Source of the DNA: JADLCB01 sp964398315
GTDB taxonomy: Bacteria; Planctomycetota; Phycisphaerae; Tepidisphaerales; Tepidisphaeraceae
Direction: 5' to 3'
Assembly: GCA_964398315.1 (NCBI GenBank)
Contig: CAYNMV010000013.1
Coordinates: forward strand, 1-64,000
Length of the DNA stretch: 64,000 bases
Part shown: piece after piece, positions 24,011-34,400 of the stretch
Layout: each line of letters begins with the position of its first letter
Numbering within the stretch: the first letter of the stretch is position 1
Translations under genes and position numbers: made by a program
The notes under the pieces: generated by a model
What the model saw: the letters and a program-made list of their open reading frames with translations, nothing else
The model's database searches: none
Told to the model about the DNA's origin: nothing

Positions 24011-25675
24011 ATGAACCGCGAACGCAGCTCCATCGTGACCGAGGGTGATCAGCGCGCCCCGCAGCGGGCGTTTTTCCGTGCCATGGGGTTGAGCGATGAA
24101 GAGATCCACCGGCCGTGGGTTGGCATCGCCAGCACCTGGAACGAAGCCACGCCCTGCAATACCACCCTCGACCGCCAGGCCAGGGCCGCGAAAGAAGGCG
24201 TGCAGCAGGCCGGCGGGACGCCGCGCGAGTTTGTCACCATCGCCGTCTCCGATGGCATCGCCATGGGGCACGAAGGGATGAAGGCCTCGCTGGTCTCGCG
24301 CGAAGTGATCGCCGATTCGATCGAACTGATGATGCACGCCCACGGCTACGATGCCCTGGTGGGCTTTGCCGGCTGCGACAAGAGCCTGCCGGGCACGCTG
24401 ATGGCCATGGCCCGGCTGAACGTGCCCAGCGTTTTCATGTACGGCGGCACGATCCTGCCCGGTCACTTCCACGGCAGGGAAGTGACGATCCAGGATGTCT
24501 ACGAGGCGGTCGGGGCTCACGCCGCCGGCAAGATGAGCGATGCCGATTTGTACGAGATCGAGTGCGTCGCCTGCCCGGGCGCCGGGAGCTGCGGCGGGCA
24601 GTTCACCGCCAACACGATGGCGTGCGTGGCCGAGGCCATCGGCATGTCCCTGCCGATGAGCGGCTCGCCGCCGGCGGTGGAAGTTCTGCGGGATCAGTAC
24701 GCGATGGAGGCCGGGCGGCAGGTCATGAAGCTGCTGGAGATGAACCTGCGGCCCCGCGACATCATGACCCGGCCGGCATTTGAGAACGCGATGGCGGTCG
24801 TCGCCGCCACCGGTGGCTCGACCAACGCCGCCCTGCACCTGCCGGCCCTGGCCCACGAGTGCGGTATCGAGTTCACCTTCGATGACATTGAGCGCATCGC
24901 CAAGCGCACGCCGATCATCGCCGACCTTAAGCCGTTCGGGCGCTACGCAGCACTGGATGTTTACAACGCCGGGGGCATCCCGGCGATCCTCAAGGTGCTG
25001 CTGGATGCGGGCCTGCTGCATGGGGACTGCATCACCTGCACCGGCAAAACCCTGGCCGAGAACCTCGCCGGTGTGAGCCTGCAGCCAAACCAGGATGTCA
25101 TCGTGCCGGTGGAGCGTGCCTACGACAAGAGCGGCGGCCTGCACATCCTGCGCGGCAATCTCGCGCCCGAAGGGTGCGTCATCAAGACCGCCGGCGTCAA
25201 GCGCCTGAGCCACCGGGGCCCGGCCAAGTGTTTCGACAGCGAAGAAGCCTGCATGGCGGCGGTGCAGTCGCGCCAGATCCAGACCGGCGACTGCGTTATC
25301 ATCCGCTACGAAGGCCCCAAGGGCGGCCCGGGCATGCGCGAGATGCTGGCAGTAACGGCCGCCATCGTCGGCCAGGGGCTGGGGTACGATGTCTGCCTGA
25401 TGACCGATGGCCGCTTCAGCGGCGCCACGCGCGGCCTGATGATCGGCCACATCGGCCCCGAGGCGATGATCGGCGGCCCCATCGCCCTGGTGCGGGATGG
25501 CGACATCATCAGCATTGATGTCGCCACCAACTCGATCAACCTCGAGGTGAGCGATGAGGAACTCGCCCGCCGCCGTGCCGCCTGGACGCCGCCCCCCACC
25601 CGCTACCCCACCGGCGCCCTGGCCAAATACGCCAAACTCGTCGGCCCCGCGTGCCGCGGCGCGGTCACGCACTGA
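24011..25675 (+). CDS. ilvD: Dihydroxy-acid dehydratase
   Basis: IlvD performs the third common step of valine and isoleucine synthesis, dehydrating dihydroxy acids to 2-keto acids. The 554-residue protein shows the iron-sulfur cysteines Cys49 (WNEATPCNTTL), Cys122 (GFAGCDKSLPGTL) and Cys194 (CPGAGSCGGQFTANTM), plus the C-terminal signature CLMTDGRFSGATRGLMIGH. The spacing fits the oxygen-tolerant [2Fe-2S] type. Length is typical. It follows the class IV aminotransferase gene on the same strand. Confidence 0.97.
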   Translation: MNRERSSIVTEGDQRAPQRAFFRAMGLSDEEIHRPWVGIASTWNEATPCNTTLDRQARAAKEGVQQAGGTPREFVTIAVSDGIAMGHEGMKASLVSREVIADSIELMMHAHGYDALVGFAGCDKSLPGTLMAMARLNVPSVFMYGGTILPGHFHGREVTIQDVYEAVGAHAAGKMSDADLYEIECVACPGAGSCGGQFTANTMACVAEAIGMSLPMSGSPPAVEVLRDQYAMEAGRQVMKLLEMNLRPRDIMTRPAFENAMAVVAATGGSTNAALHLPALAHECGIEFTFDDIERIAKRTPIIADLKPFGRYAALDVYNAGGIPAILKVLLDAGLLHGDCITCTGKTLAENLAGVSLQPNQDVIVPVERAYDKSGGLHILRGNLAPEGCVIKTAGVKRLSHRGPAKCFDSEEACMAAVQSRQIQTGDCVIIRYEGPKGGPGMREMLAVTAAIVGQGLGYDVCLMTDGRFSGATRGLMIGHIGPEAMIGGPIALVRDGDIISIDVATNSINLEVSDEELARRRAAWTPPPTRYPTGALAKYAKLVGPACRGAVTH

Positions 25676-25841
25676 TGTGGAAAGATGCCGCCACAGAAGA
25701 CAGAGATGAAACACCGCTGACGCATGGGCACGAAATGAATAAGGGATGTTCTGCTCATGCTTTTCGCGTCTATTCGTGGGCACCCCTTTTTATTTGCGTC
25801 CCTCTGTGGTGCCCCTTCTTCGTCGGTGTGTCCGGTCGCGC

Positions 25842-27332
25842 TCACCGATAGGCTTCCAGGATGCGCTGGATCACCGCAGAGGTGCTGCGGCCATCGACCA
25901 GGGGCGCCAGGGCGACGCTGCCGCCGCATTGCTCGACGAAGTCGGCGCCGACAACCTTGTCCCTGGTGTAATCTGCCCCTTTCACCAGCACGTCGGGGCG
26001 AATGGCCTCGATCAGCTTCATGGGAGTGTCCTCATCGAAGGTGACCAGGTAATCGATGCTTTCCAGTTCCTCCAGCACGCTGAGGCGATCCTGCTCGTTG
26101 ATGATGGGGCGCTTGTTGCCCTTGAGCCGGCGGATGGAGTGATCGGTGTTGACGCCGACCACCAGCAGATCACCCTGCGCCTTGGCAAAGCGGAAGTAGC
26201 TGATGTGGCCAAGGTGGATCAGGTCGAAGCAGCCGTTGGTGAAGACGATCTTCTTGCCTGAAGCGCGGTGGCGGACCAGTTCCGGCAGCAGCGCATCGAG
26301 CGTGCGCTGCTTGCCCATCTGCTGGCGCGCCTCGGTGAGGATATCGGCGATGATCTCATCGCGCGTGACCGGAACGGAGCCGAATTTCTCCACCTCCAGC
26401 CCGCCGGCGATGTTGCCGAGCATCACCGCTTCTTCCCAGCTCCCCCCTGCCGCCCGTGCAGCGGCCAGCATCGCCAGCACCATGTCGCCGGCGCCGGCCA
26501 CATCGTACACCTTGCGCTCGCGGGTCCTGAGCCAGCGGCGCTGGCCGTCGCGGCTGGCCAGGTAGGCGCCGCTCTTGTCCAGCGTCAGCACAGCGCAGTC
26601 GAGCTGCAAATCCTGCAGCAGCCGCTCGGCCACCGGCGCATAGTCCGCCTCATCAGCGCAGGCCAGCCGCGTGGCCTTGGCCGCCTCGATGCGGTTGGGT
26701 GTAATGGCGCTGGCGCCGGTGTACTTGCCGTAATCCTCCAGCGGGGCCGGATCGACAAACACCGGCTTGCCCGCGCGGCGGGCCAGGTCGATCAGCCGCC
26801 GGCACAGGTCGTCGGTCAGCAGGCCCTTGTTGTAATCCTCCAGGCAGACCACATCACACTCGCCCAGCGCCCGCTCAAAGGCGGCGAGTATGCGCTCGGC
26901 CGTGGCGACGTCGATGGGTGATGGATCCTCATAGTCCAGACGGATCATCTGCTGGGCGTGGCGATGCTGCGCCAGGCCGACCAGGCGGATCTTGCTGGTG
27001 GACGGCCGGCCGGGCGTTTCCAGCAGGCCGGTGGTGTCACATTTATGCTCGTCGAGCAGGTTGCGGATCTGCCGGCCGGTGTCATCGTTACCGATGATGG
27101 ACACGATCCGCACCTGCGCGCCCAGTGTCGCCAGGTAGGCCGCCACCCGCCCCGCCCCGCCAAGGCGGGCATCTTCACGCTGGTAATGCAGCACCGGCAC
27201 GGGTGCATCAGGGCTGAGGCGCTCGGCATGGCCGTAGAGATACCGGTCAATCATCAGATCTCCCACCAGCAGCGCGCGGATGGTGGGCAGGCGATCGATC
27301 AGTTGGATCAGGCGCGTAGGCATGGGGGCCAT
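25842..27332 (-). CDS. hldE: Bifunctional heptose-7-phosphate kinase / heptose-1-phosphate adenylyltransferase HldE
   Basis: HldE makes ADP-heptose for the inner core of lipopolysaccharide. The 496-residue protein has an N-terminal ribokinase-fold kinase (VGDLMIDRYLYG; ATP/anion-hole region VYDVAGAGDMVLAML) and, from about residue 350, a nucleotidyltransferase domain with the signature FTNGCFDLIHLGHISYF. Both halves are complete. Two in-frame ATG codons (27332 and 27323) are equally possible starts. Its presence implies an LPS-bearing outer membrane. It lies downstream of uppS on the same strand, separated by 220 bases with no gene. Confidence 0.95.
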   Translation of the reverse strand: MAPMPTRLIQLIDRLPTIRALLVGDLMIDRYLYGHAERLSPDAPVPVLHYQREDARLGGAGRVAAYLATLGAQVRIVSIIGNDDTGRQIRNLLDEHKCDTTGLLETPGRPSTSKIRLVGLAQHRHAQQMIRLDYEDPSPIDVATAERILAAFERALGECDVVCLEDYNKGLLTDDLCRRLIDLARRAGKPVFVDPAPLEDYGKYTGASAITPNRIEAAKATRLACADEADYAPVAERLLQDLQLDCAVLTLDKSGAYLASRDGQRRWLRTRERKVYDVAGAGDMVLAMLAAARAAGGSWEEAVMLGNIAGGLEVEKFGSVPVTRDEIIADILTEARQQMGKQRTLDALLPELVRHRASGKKIVFTNGCFDLIHLGHISYFRFAKAQGDLLVVGVNTDHSIRRLKGNKRPIINEQDRLSVLEELESIDYLVTFDEDTPMKLIEAIRPDVLVKGADYTRDKVVGADFVEQCGGSVALAPLVDGRSTSAVIQRILEAYR

Positions 27333-27552
27333 TCTAACCGTGTGTATACAGATGAAGCGACCTCATCACGTGCATGGTGAAACTGCCAAGCGCCCTATCG
27401 ATCGGGTGTGCCGGCCATCTCTCGAAGCGATGTGATGAAACCGGTGCGGCAGCATGAATTCGCCAGTGACTTATGACCCAGGTCTCTCCCTGCGCGACCG
27501 GCGCACCAGCCTGCAGCGGCTAACCCGGATCGTTGCTTCTTGCTCTGTTGGT

Positions 27553-28308
27553 TCATGAAACCGTGCGATCCAGCGCCCCGAACCGCCGGCTGCGTCCGGC
27601 AAACGAAATCAGCGCTTCGTGCAGATGTTGCTCGGTAAAATCGGGCCACAACACCGGGCTGACAAACAGCTCGGCATAGCTGATCTGCCACAGCAGATAA
27701 TTGCTGATGCGCATCTCGCCGGCGGTGCGGATAAGCAGGTCGGGGTCGGGCATGCCGGCGGTGTACAGGTGAGCATCAATGAGCGGCTCATCAATCTGCT
27801 CGGGACGAAGCTCGCCGGCGGCCACTTTCCGGGCGATCGCCCGCACGGCATCGGTGATCTCGGCCCGGCTGCCATAGTTCAGCGCCAGGACGAGGGTCAG
27901 GCCATCGTTGTTTTTCGTCTCATCGAGGGTGATCTGCATCTCCTCCAGCACGCCCGGCGGCAGGTTCTCCAGCCGGCCGATCTGGCGGAAGCGAATGTTG
28001 TTCTCCATCATCGTCGGGCGCTCAGCACGGAGATATTCGATGTACATCTCCATCAGCGCGGTCACTTCCTCCACCGGGCGTTTCCAGTTCTCCATGGAGA
28101 ATGAGTAGAGGGTGAGAAAATCCGGCCCGCCGCGCTCGGCGCGCAGGCGGGCGCATTCGGTGACGGTCCGTCGCACGGTCTTCGCCCCCTCGCGGTGCCC
28201 CTGCACGCGGTTTTTTCCCTGTCGCACGGCCCAGCGGCCGTTGCCATCCATGATGATCGCCACATGCCGGGGCATCCGCCCGGCCGGAATGTCCGCCGGT
28301 AAACTCAT
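27553..28308 (-). CDS. uppS: Undecaprenyl diphosphate synthase (isoprenyl transferase)
   Basis: UppS extends farnesyl diphosphate to the C55 lipid carrier used for peptidoglycan and O-antigen. The 251-residue cis-prenyltransferase has HVAIIMDGNGRWA (catalytic Asp21), LTLYSFSMENWKRP, ALNYGSRAEI, and the C-terminal PDPDLLIRTAGEMRISNYLL and ELFVSPVLWPDF. Length is typical. It lies between the envelope block and hldE, all on the minus strand. Confidence 0.97.
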   Translation of the reverse strand: MSLPADIPAGRMPRHVAIIMDGNGRWAVRQGKNRVQGHREGAKTVRRTVTECARLRAERGGPDFLTLYSFSMENWKRPVEEVTALMEMYIEYLRAERPTMMENNIRFRQIGRLENLPPGVLEEMQITLDETKNNDGLTLVLALNYGSRAEITDAVRAIARKVAAGELRPEQIDEPLIDAHLYTAGMPDPDLLIRTAGEMRISNYLLWQISYAELFVSPVLWPDFTEQHLHEALISFAGRSRRFGALDRTVS

Positions 28309-28382
28309 ACGCTGCGCATTAGAGCAGGGGCAGGGGTTGATTGCCAGACGGCTGCCTCACCAGCCGATGCGGGCCGGCTCGA

Positions 28383-28925
28383 TCACGTCTCAATCTCCGT
28401 CGCCTCGCGCGACGGCTGGCGGGCGTACAGGTCGCTCAGGGTGTAGCGCGTGCCGCACTCGGGGCAGCGCGCTTCGCTCAGGCCGGTGAGATTGTAGCCG
28501 CATTGCGGGCAGACCAAGGCATCGTGGCTACCCAGCCGTGCCCGGCGCTCGGCTGCGCTTTCCCGCCACACGAAGATCGTCCCCACCACCCACAGGAGCG
28601 GGAACAGCGCGCTGCCGGCGAAATGCCCAAAGCCTCGTTCGACCGCGTTCAGTGCTGGTGCCGCCAGGACCGAAATCACCAGGGCGGCAACGGTCGACGC
28701 CAGCGTCAGTCCCACCCGACCGCCATCCCAGCGCACGCTGCGGTACCACAACAACAGCCAATACCCGCCTACGAACCCCCACGCGAGCGCCCCTGCGCCC
28801 CAGAACTCGTATGGCCGGCCCCAGCGGAACATGCCAGCCAGAACGACAAACGCGATGAGGTAAACCATCGCCGCCAGCGGCCACATCAGGATCGCCAGCA
28901 GGATCCGCGCTATGAGATGGGACAT
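28383..28925 (-). CDS. Membrane protein with C-terminal zinc ribbon
   Basis: A 180-residue protein with four or five hydrophobic segments in the first 125 residues (for example MSHLIARILLAILMWPLAAM) and a cytoplasmic C-terminal zinc ribbon, CPQCGYNLTGLSEARCPECG, followed by a polar tail. This CPxCGYxLxGL...CPECG module is widespread in planctomycetes, with unknown function. GGGAGGAGATCCC precedes the ATG at 28925. It lies 27 bases after the NPCBM gene, on the same strand, so they are probably cotranscribed. Confidence 0.85.
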   Translation of the reverse strand: MSHLIARILLAILMWPLAAMVYLIAFVVLAGMFRWGRPYEFWGAGALAWGFVGGYWLLLWYRSVRWDGGRVGLTLASTVAALVISVLAAPALNAVERGFGHFAGSALFPLLWVVGTIFVWRESAAERRARLGSHDALVCPQCGYNLTGLSEARCPECGTRYTLSDLYARQPSREATEIET

Positions 28926-28952
28926 GGGATCTCCTCCCGATCAAGATCGGTC

Positions 28953-30101
28953 TCATCGCAGCAAGGCCGGTTCGACCCAGAGGAAGCGGTCCTGCACGTC
29001 GTAGGTCTGGCCATAGTCGACTTCGAGCGTGAGGCGCTTGGCGCCAGCCAGGTCCGCCTGCACGACCGGGTAGAGCCGGCCGGCAACCACGTCGGCCTGT
29101 TCGTGGATGATGCGGTCATCCAGCTTGATGCGGACGGTAACATTGGCCTGGGGGCGGTCGCCGTCGATGGCGTACTGCGTGCGGAATGCCTTGTACCCCT
29201 CGGGCAAGTCAAACACGAGCACCGAGCGGGCGTGGACGGCGATGCCCTTGCCGAACCGCTGCTCGCCGACCGCCAGCGGGCGGTTATCGAGGCTGGTGTT
29301 GAAGCGGGTGGGAACCGGATCGCCGATGAACGGTGTCTGCTCATCCCGCGTTGGGGACAGATCGCTGATCCACGCCACCGGCCCATTCACCTGGTCGATC
29401 GAGCGGACGGCCGCCAGCGGCACGGTGCGGGCTTCACCGGCGACGGTGAACGTAAGCGACTGGCCATCGGTCTTCAGGTCCTGCCCGGCAATGCTCGATC
29501 CATCTCCCAGGCGCACCAGGAAGGCACGGCGGGTGGCATCGGCCCCGCCGCCAACGGTGGCGAAGCGGATCGAGACGACCGAATCGAGCGGCACGACCGC
29601 CAGTTGCCCATCCACCAGCAGGCCGACACCCTCACCGCTGATGTCGGCAATAACGCCTTCCAGCAGATCGCCGTTGGCCAGTCGAAGCTGATCGGCGGCG
29701 GGCGGCTGTGTGATCGGGGCCAGGGACGTGCTGCCGCGCGTCATGCCGACAATGGATCGCACACTGACAGGAACCGGGCCAATGGCATCGGATTTCCATG
29801 CGAGAGTTTCACCGGTAATCCCATCGGGCGAGCCGGCCAGCCGGCCACCGCCATCGAGATGCAGCGTGAACGCGGGTTTGCTCATGGCGGCCGGCGCAGC
29901 GCTGCGTGTCAGCGACAGGAAACGCTCCATCGGCATCGCCACGCGCTCTCCGCCGGCCGACTGCACGATCAACTGTTCCGGGCTGATCTCAAGCAACTCC
30001 ACCTGCCGCTTCTCAAAGTCCGCCGTCGTGAGTGTCCACGGGGCGGCAGCCAGGAAGAAACCACAGATGAGGCAAAGGAGAACAGGTCGGATAATTCGCA
30101 T
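28953..30101 (-). CDS. Exported NPCBM-domain protein
   Basis: A 382-residue secreted protein starting MRIIRPVLLCLICGFFLAAA, a signal peptide. The C-terminal 140 residues form an NPCBM/NEW2-type domain (FIGDPVPTRFNTSLDNRPL; RFGKGIAVHARSVLVFDLPE; DDRIIHEQADVVAG), a fold associated with carbohydrate binding next to glycoside hydrolases. The first half contains repeated beta-strand units (LANGDLLEGVIADISGEGV; LGDGSSIAGQDLKTDGQSL). No catalytic domain is seen. It lies between a prenyltransferase-repeat gene and the zinc-ribbon gene, in the DUF4175-type block. Confidence 0.85.
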   Translation of the reverse strand: MRIIRPVLLCLICGFFLAAAPWTLTTADFEKRQVELLEISPEQLIVQSAGGERVAMPMERFLSLTRSAAPAAMSKPAFTLHLDGGGRLAGSPDGITGETLAWKSDAIGPVPVSVRSIVGMTRGSTSLAPITQPPAADQLRLANGDLLEGVIADISGEGVGLLVDGQLAVVPLDSVVSIRFATVGGGADATRRAFLVRLGDGSSIAGQDLKTDGQSLTFTVAGEARTVPLAAVRSIDQVNGPVAWISDLSPTRDEQTPFIGDPVPTRFNTSLDNRPLAVGEQRFGKGIAVHARSVLVFDLPEGYKAFRTQYAIDGDRPQANVTVRIKLDDRIIHEQADVVAGRLYPVVQADLAGAKRLTLEVDYGQTYDVQDRFLWVEPALLR

Positions 30102-30181
30102 GATGATCCCGGGCAAAGCCAGATCCGCCACCGATGTGGCACCGATGAAGAAAAGGGTTTACGCCCTGCTTAGCTGTGTTT

Positions 30182-30214
30182 GCCGATGCCCATGGGCGTG
30201 GCATCAGCGGCGCA
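30182..30214 (-). other. Stem-loop between the repeat-protein and NPCBM genes
   Basis: GATGCC (30185-30190) and GGCATC (30200-30205) form the core of a hairpin that is extended by GCC/GGC and TTTGC/GCAAA with small bulges. It lies just past the stop of the upstream gene. It could reduce read-through into the NPCBM gene. Confidence 0.35.
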
Positions 30215-30217
30215 AAG

Positions 30218-31420
30218 CTACCCGCCCGGCCCCTTGCCGTTGAAGACCGGCAGGTAACGGTTGGGCATCTGCAGGACAATCAGGGCGCAGGCCGTGGCGT
30301 ATTCCTGGCTGACCTCGCCGCTGAACGCGCCGGTAGTCTTGTCCTGCTTGGCGTTGATCAGCTCATCGCGGATGGCCGGGTACCAGTTCCGCCAGTAATC
30401 GCCGCCGGCCAGGAACATCGCCTGGGCGGCATAGTAGTGGCCGTAATAGTAGTGGCTGTGTGAACGGCCGCGATGCTGGTCGGGCTGGAAGCGCTGGATG
30501 TACTCCAAGCCGCGCTTGAGTTCATCGCCTTCAAAGATACCCGCGTAGTAGAGCGTGGCCACACCGGCGGCCGAGCGCTCGAAGGCGCTGCCCCCGCCGC
30601 CGCCGCGGAAGCTGGCGATGTAGCTGAAGCCGCCATCGGGGTTGTGGCAGCGGCGCACGTAAGCGATGGCTTTCTCCATCACTTCCTTGTCCACCTTGAT
30701 CCCCGCATCGTGTGCCGCCCGCAGGCCCATGACCTGGCAGATGGTGACGGAAATGTCCGCATCGTACGGCACCGGCATGTAGCGCCAGCCGCCTTCGGGA
30801 TTCTGGCTGCGATGGATCAGGCGGACGGCCTTCTGCAGCTTCTCCTTCACGCGCTCATCGCCGGTCATGCCGTAGACTTCGCCGAGAAAGAGCGTGGCAA
30901 AGCCGTGGGAGTACATCACACCGTGCGAAGCCTCGCTGGCCAGCAGGCCCGACTCCTGGGCATTGCTGCAGATGTAATCGACCGCCTTGGCAACCACCTC
31001 GCCATACTTGCCGCGGCCGGGCAAATGTCCGGCGGACATGAACGCCAGGCCGGAGAGCGATGTGACCGCCGATACTGCGCCGTAACCGCCGCTGCCGCCG
31101 AACGAGCCATCGGGGTTCTGCCGCGATGCCAGCCACGCCAGTCCCTTGTCGATGGCGGCCTGGGTCTCAGGGGTCAGTTCATCGCCACGCACCTGGTTGG
31201 GGCGGGCGGCGATATTGGCCGAGGTCACGGTCCTGGGCGCATCCTGCGCCGGTGCCCAGGATGCAGGCGCTACCAGAGACGCCACGAGCGCCAGGGCCGT
31301 TGCCGGCTTGCAGAAGCTGCGCATGGCCGCGGAAAGGGTATTGCGCGCGGCCGATCGACTGTCGCCGGCGGGGACATTGGCTGTAGTCATGTTGAACTCT
31401 TCGCGTTGCTGGCGGTTCAT
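30218..31420 (-). CDS. Prenyltransferase/squalene-oxidase repeat protein, exported
   Basis: A 400-residue protein with alpha/alpha-toroid repeats of the squalene-cyclase/prenyltransferase type: LAWLASRQNPDGSFG, IHRSQNPEGGWRYMPVPYDA, IAYVRRCHNPDGGFSYIASF. The catalytic DxDD motif of true cyclases is absent, so it is unlikely to be a hopene cyclase. An N-terminal hydrophobic stretch (ATALALVASLVAPASW) suggests export. Proteins of this kind are commonly linked with DUF4175-type genes in planctomycetes. Starts at 31420 (AAGGG upstream) or 31390 are possible. It lies 57 bases after the giant gene. Confidence 0.85.
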   Translation of the reverse strand: MNRQQREEFNMTTANVPAGDSRSAARNTLSAAMRSFCKPATALALVASLVAPASWAPAQDAPRTVTSANIAARPNQVRGDELTPETQAAIDKGLAWLASRQNPDGSFGGSGGYGAVSAVTSLSGLAFMSAGHLPGRGKYGEVVAKAVDYICSNAQESGLLASEASHGVMYSHGFATLFLGEVYGMTGDERVKEKLQKAVRLIHRSQNPEGGWRYMPVPYDADISVTICQVMGLRAAHDAGIKVDKEVMEKAIAYVRRCHNPDGGFSYIASFRGGGGGSAFERSAAGVATLYYAGIFEGDELKRGLEYIQRFQPDQHRGRSHSHYYYGHYYAAQAMFLAGGDYWRNWYPAIRDELINAKQDKTTGAFSGEVSQEYATACALIVLQMPNRYLPVFNGKGPGG

Positions 31421-31476
31421 CAATCGCAACCCTTGTATTACCTACCCTTGGGCCGTGTGACTGCCCCTGGACTGTC

Positions 31477-34400
31477 TTACTGCCCCTCGGCGGCCTTGGT
31501 GGCAACGCCGCGGAAGTAGTCATCGGTCAGGCCTTTGTACTTTTCGATCGGCTGCTCGGCATTGCCTTCGATGATAGCTTCGCCGCGCAGGCGGGGCGCG
31601 ATCTTGATGATGCTGTCGCGGATATCATCCAGCGGCAGGTCCGGCTGGGTCGGCACCTGGGCCTGTCCGGGCACAGTAGACTGCTGGGCGGCCTCGGTCG
31701 ACTGACTGCGCTGGTTCGACTGCTCGGTGCCGCGCGCCTGCTGCTCGCTGGGCCGCTGCTGCTGTTGCTGCTGGCCCTGGGCCATGCTGCTCTGCTGCTG
31801 TTGCTGCTGCTGGCGAGCGGCCTCGATCAGGTCATCGAGGTTGATGAGGATGCGCTCCTGGATTTTCTGCGTGACCTTGCCGGGATCATGGTTCAGCGCC
31901 AGCCGCTGGCGCGAGCGGGCCATGCGGTCGCCGATCACATTCACGTCCTTGTTGACCGACTCATCGTTCAACTCGCCGGTGAGCAGTTGCTGGGTCAGCT
32001 CATCGATGTCGATGTCTTCCTCGGTGGCCTCTTCAGGCAGGGCGTCGCGGTTGTCCGGCTCGGGGCCGAGCTTCACCCGTCCCTGCGAAGAGCTTTGCAG
32101 GAGTTGATCGAGCAGGTTGCGCAGCTCGCCCTGCCGGTCGCCCAGGGCGACCAGCGCAGGCTCATCTTTCTGCTCGGCGGCATCCAGCTTTTTGGTCGTG
32201 TTGTTGATCGCTTCCTGAAGGGAGCGCAGGAGTTTCAGCTCCGCCTCTCCCGGCAGGGTTGGCCCGCCGCCGCCCTGGCCGCCACCACCCCCGCCACCGC
32301 CGGGGCGATTGGCAAATCGCTCGGGATCGGGCGGCTTGACCTCTAGGTGCTTAATCATCGCATCAAGCTGCTCGATGATGCGCGCCTGCTCGGCCTGGGT
32401 GGGCTGGCCGGAGCGGGCATTGGCCAGGTCGTCTTTCACACCGTTCATCGCGGTGGCGATGTCCTTGTTGGCCCAGATATAGACGATGCTGCGCAGGGCC
32501 GACAGATCCGCTTCCAGCGCTTCGATCTGCCCGGCCAGCTCGGCCTGGCGGGCGGCCAGGTCCGCCTTCAGCTTCACTTCCTCCAGCCGCGGCAGCTGGC
32601 CATCGGCATTGCGCTTGGCCTCCGTCGCCGCGGTTGGCTGGTTGATCTCCGCCTCCTGGCGGTTGCGGATCTCAACATATTTCTCGCGGATGGTTTCCTT
32701 CTTCTTGTTCTCCAGCTCCTGCTCGGCCTCTTCCTTCTGCTTGCGCACGAGCTGAGCGGCATCCTCCAGCCGGGCCAGGGCATCGACCTGGCGCGGATCG
32801 TAAGCCTCGGGCAGCTTCTTGGCACGCAGGTGGACGATCGCCCCTTCCATATGGCCGGCAGCGGCAACCAGATGAGCGGCAATTTGCGCCCCATCCTGCA
32901 TCTCATCGGCCCGGCGGGCGATGTCGCGGGTGTTGCGCTCTGTCTGCTCCTGGCCGCTTCCCAGGTTGGCCAGCGTCATGCCGGCGGGGGTTGGATGCTC
33001 CTTGTCACGCTGGGATTGATTGATCAGCGCATCGCGCACGGCCGAGTCAAGCTCCGCAAGCACCTGGCCACCCTGCAAGCCGAGATTGTCCAGGTTGTGC
33101 CCTGCCTGGCGGCGGATCAACTCGGCCACGAGCTGCTCCATCTCCGCCAGCTTGCGGGCCAGTTCCTCCAGCTTGCGACGCTCGGCCTCGCGCAGCTTGT
33201 CGAGCATCATTTGCAGCCCCAGCTCGGCGGCCTTCTGGTTGGCCGATGCCTGTGACTGCTGGTTCTGGCTCATGGCCTGCTGCGCCTGCTGCTGGCGGCT
33301 GGGGACCGCCTGCTGCTCGCCGGTCTGGGCCGACTGCTTCATTGTCTCGGCGGTGGATGGATCGCTCTTCTCCATCGCCTTGGCATCTTCCTTCATCTTG
33401 TCGATCGCCTTCTGCGACCGCTCGGCCAGCGCGCCCTGCTCACGGGCAAGGTCCTCCAGCTTCTTGCGATCCTCAGGGCTCATCTGCTCCGGGCGCTTGC
33501 CGAGGTTCCGGTTGCTCACCTCGCGGGATTCGGCGGCGATGCGCTGCTGCTCCTTGATGATCTGGGCCACTTCCTGGATGGTCGTCTCCAGGCTGCCGAT
33601 GTGGGCCATCTGCCGCAGGGCCGTGCTCAACTGCTCGGAGGCCTGCCGCTGGTTTTCCGTCGCGTTGTCGAGCCGCTGATTGCGCTGCTCGGCATCATCG
33701 GGCTGCTGACGGGCGGAGTTGATGGCGTTGGCCGCTTCCTTCATGGGGTTCTCGGCGGTCCGGTTCAGCAGCGCCTCGACATCCCGCGCCATCTGCTTCA
33801 GATCGGCCGCTTCGGAGCGGTTGTTGTCCATCCGCTGCTGCAGTTCATTCAGGCTCTGGGCCGTCTGCTTGGTCTGGGCGGCGGCGGTGGACTGCTGATT
33901 GGCCAGGCGCTCGGCGGTGCGCTGGTCGGCGGCATCCATTGCGTCGTTGTCGCGTGTCCGCTCGGCCAACTGCATCGTCTCAGCGCGGGTGGAATCCTGC
34001 ACCTTTTTCAGCTCGGTGATGCGCTGTTTCTCGGTGAGCAACTGGTTGGCGATCTGCGTGGTCAACTCCTGCTGGCTGATGATGGTGATCCGCAGCTTGC
34101 CGCTGGGCACCGGGGCATGGAACTGCCCATCCAGCTCGTAGTTGTCCTGGGCCAGCAGGTGGTACTCCAGCACATCGCCGCTTTTCAGGTCAGCGCCGTC
34201 AAGCTGCTGAAGCTCCCACTGCCAGTTCATGCGATGGCGCAGGCGGTCGCCGGGGCTGTCAATCCGGTTCCAAAGCACGCCCTCGACCGGACTGGCATTA
34301 GCAACCAGGTCGATCTCCCAGCGCTGCTTGTCGCCAAGGCGTTCGACGATCAGCTTCAGCGAGCGGATGCCGTAATCATCCTCCGTCACCGCCTGGAGCG

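Noticed and set aside
24005..25783. Minus-strand frame of 592 codons opposite ilvD
   Set aside because: Shadow with Asp/His/Ala-rich noise; ilvD on the plus strand carries all family cysteines.
30218..31420. Squalene-hopene cyclase
   Set aside because: The repeats are present, but the protein is too short (about 400 residues), lacks the DxDD catalytic motif and has an export signal.
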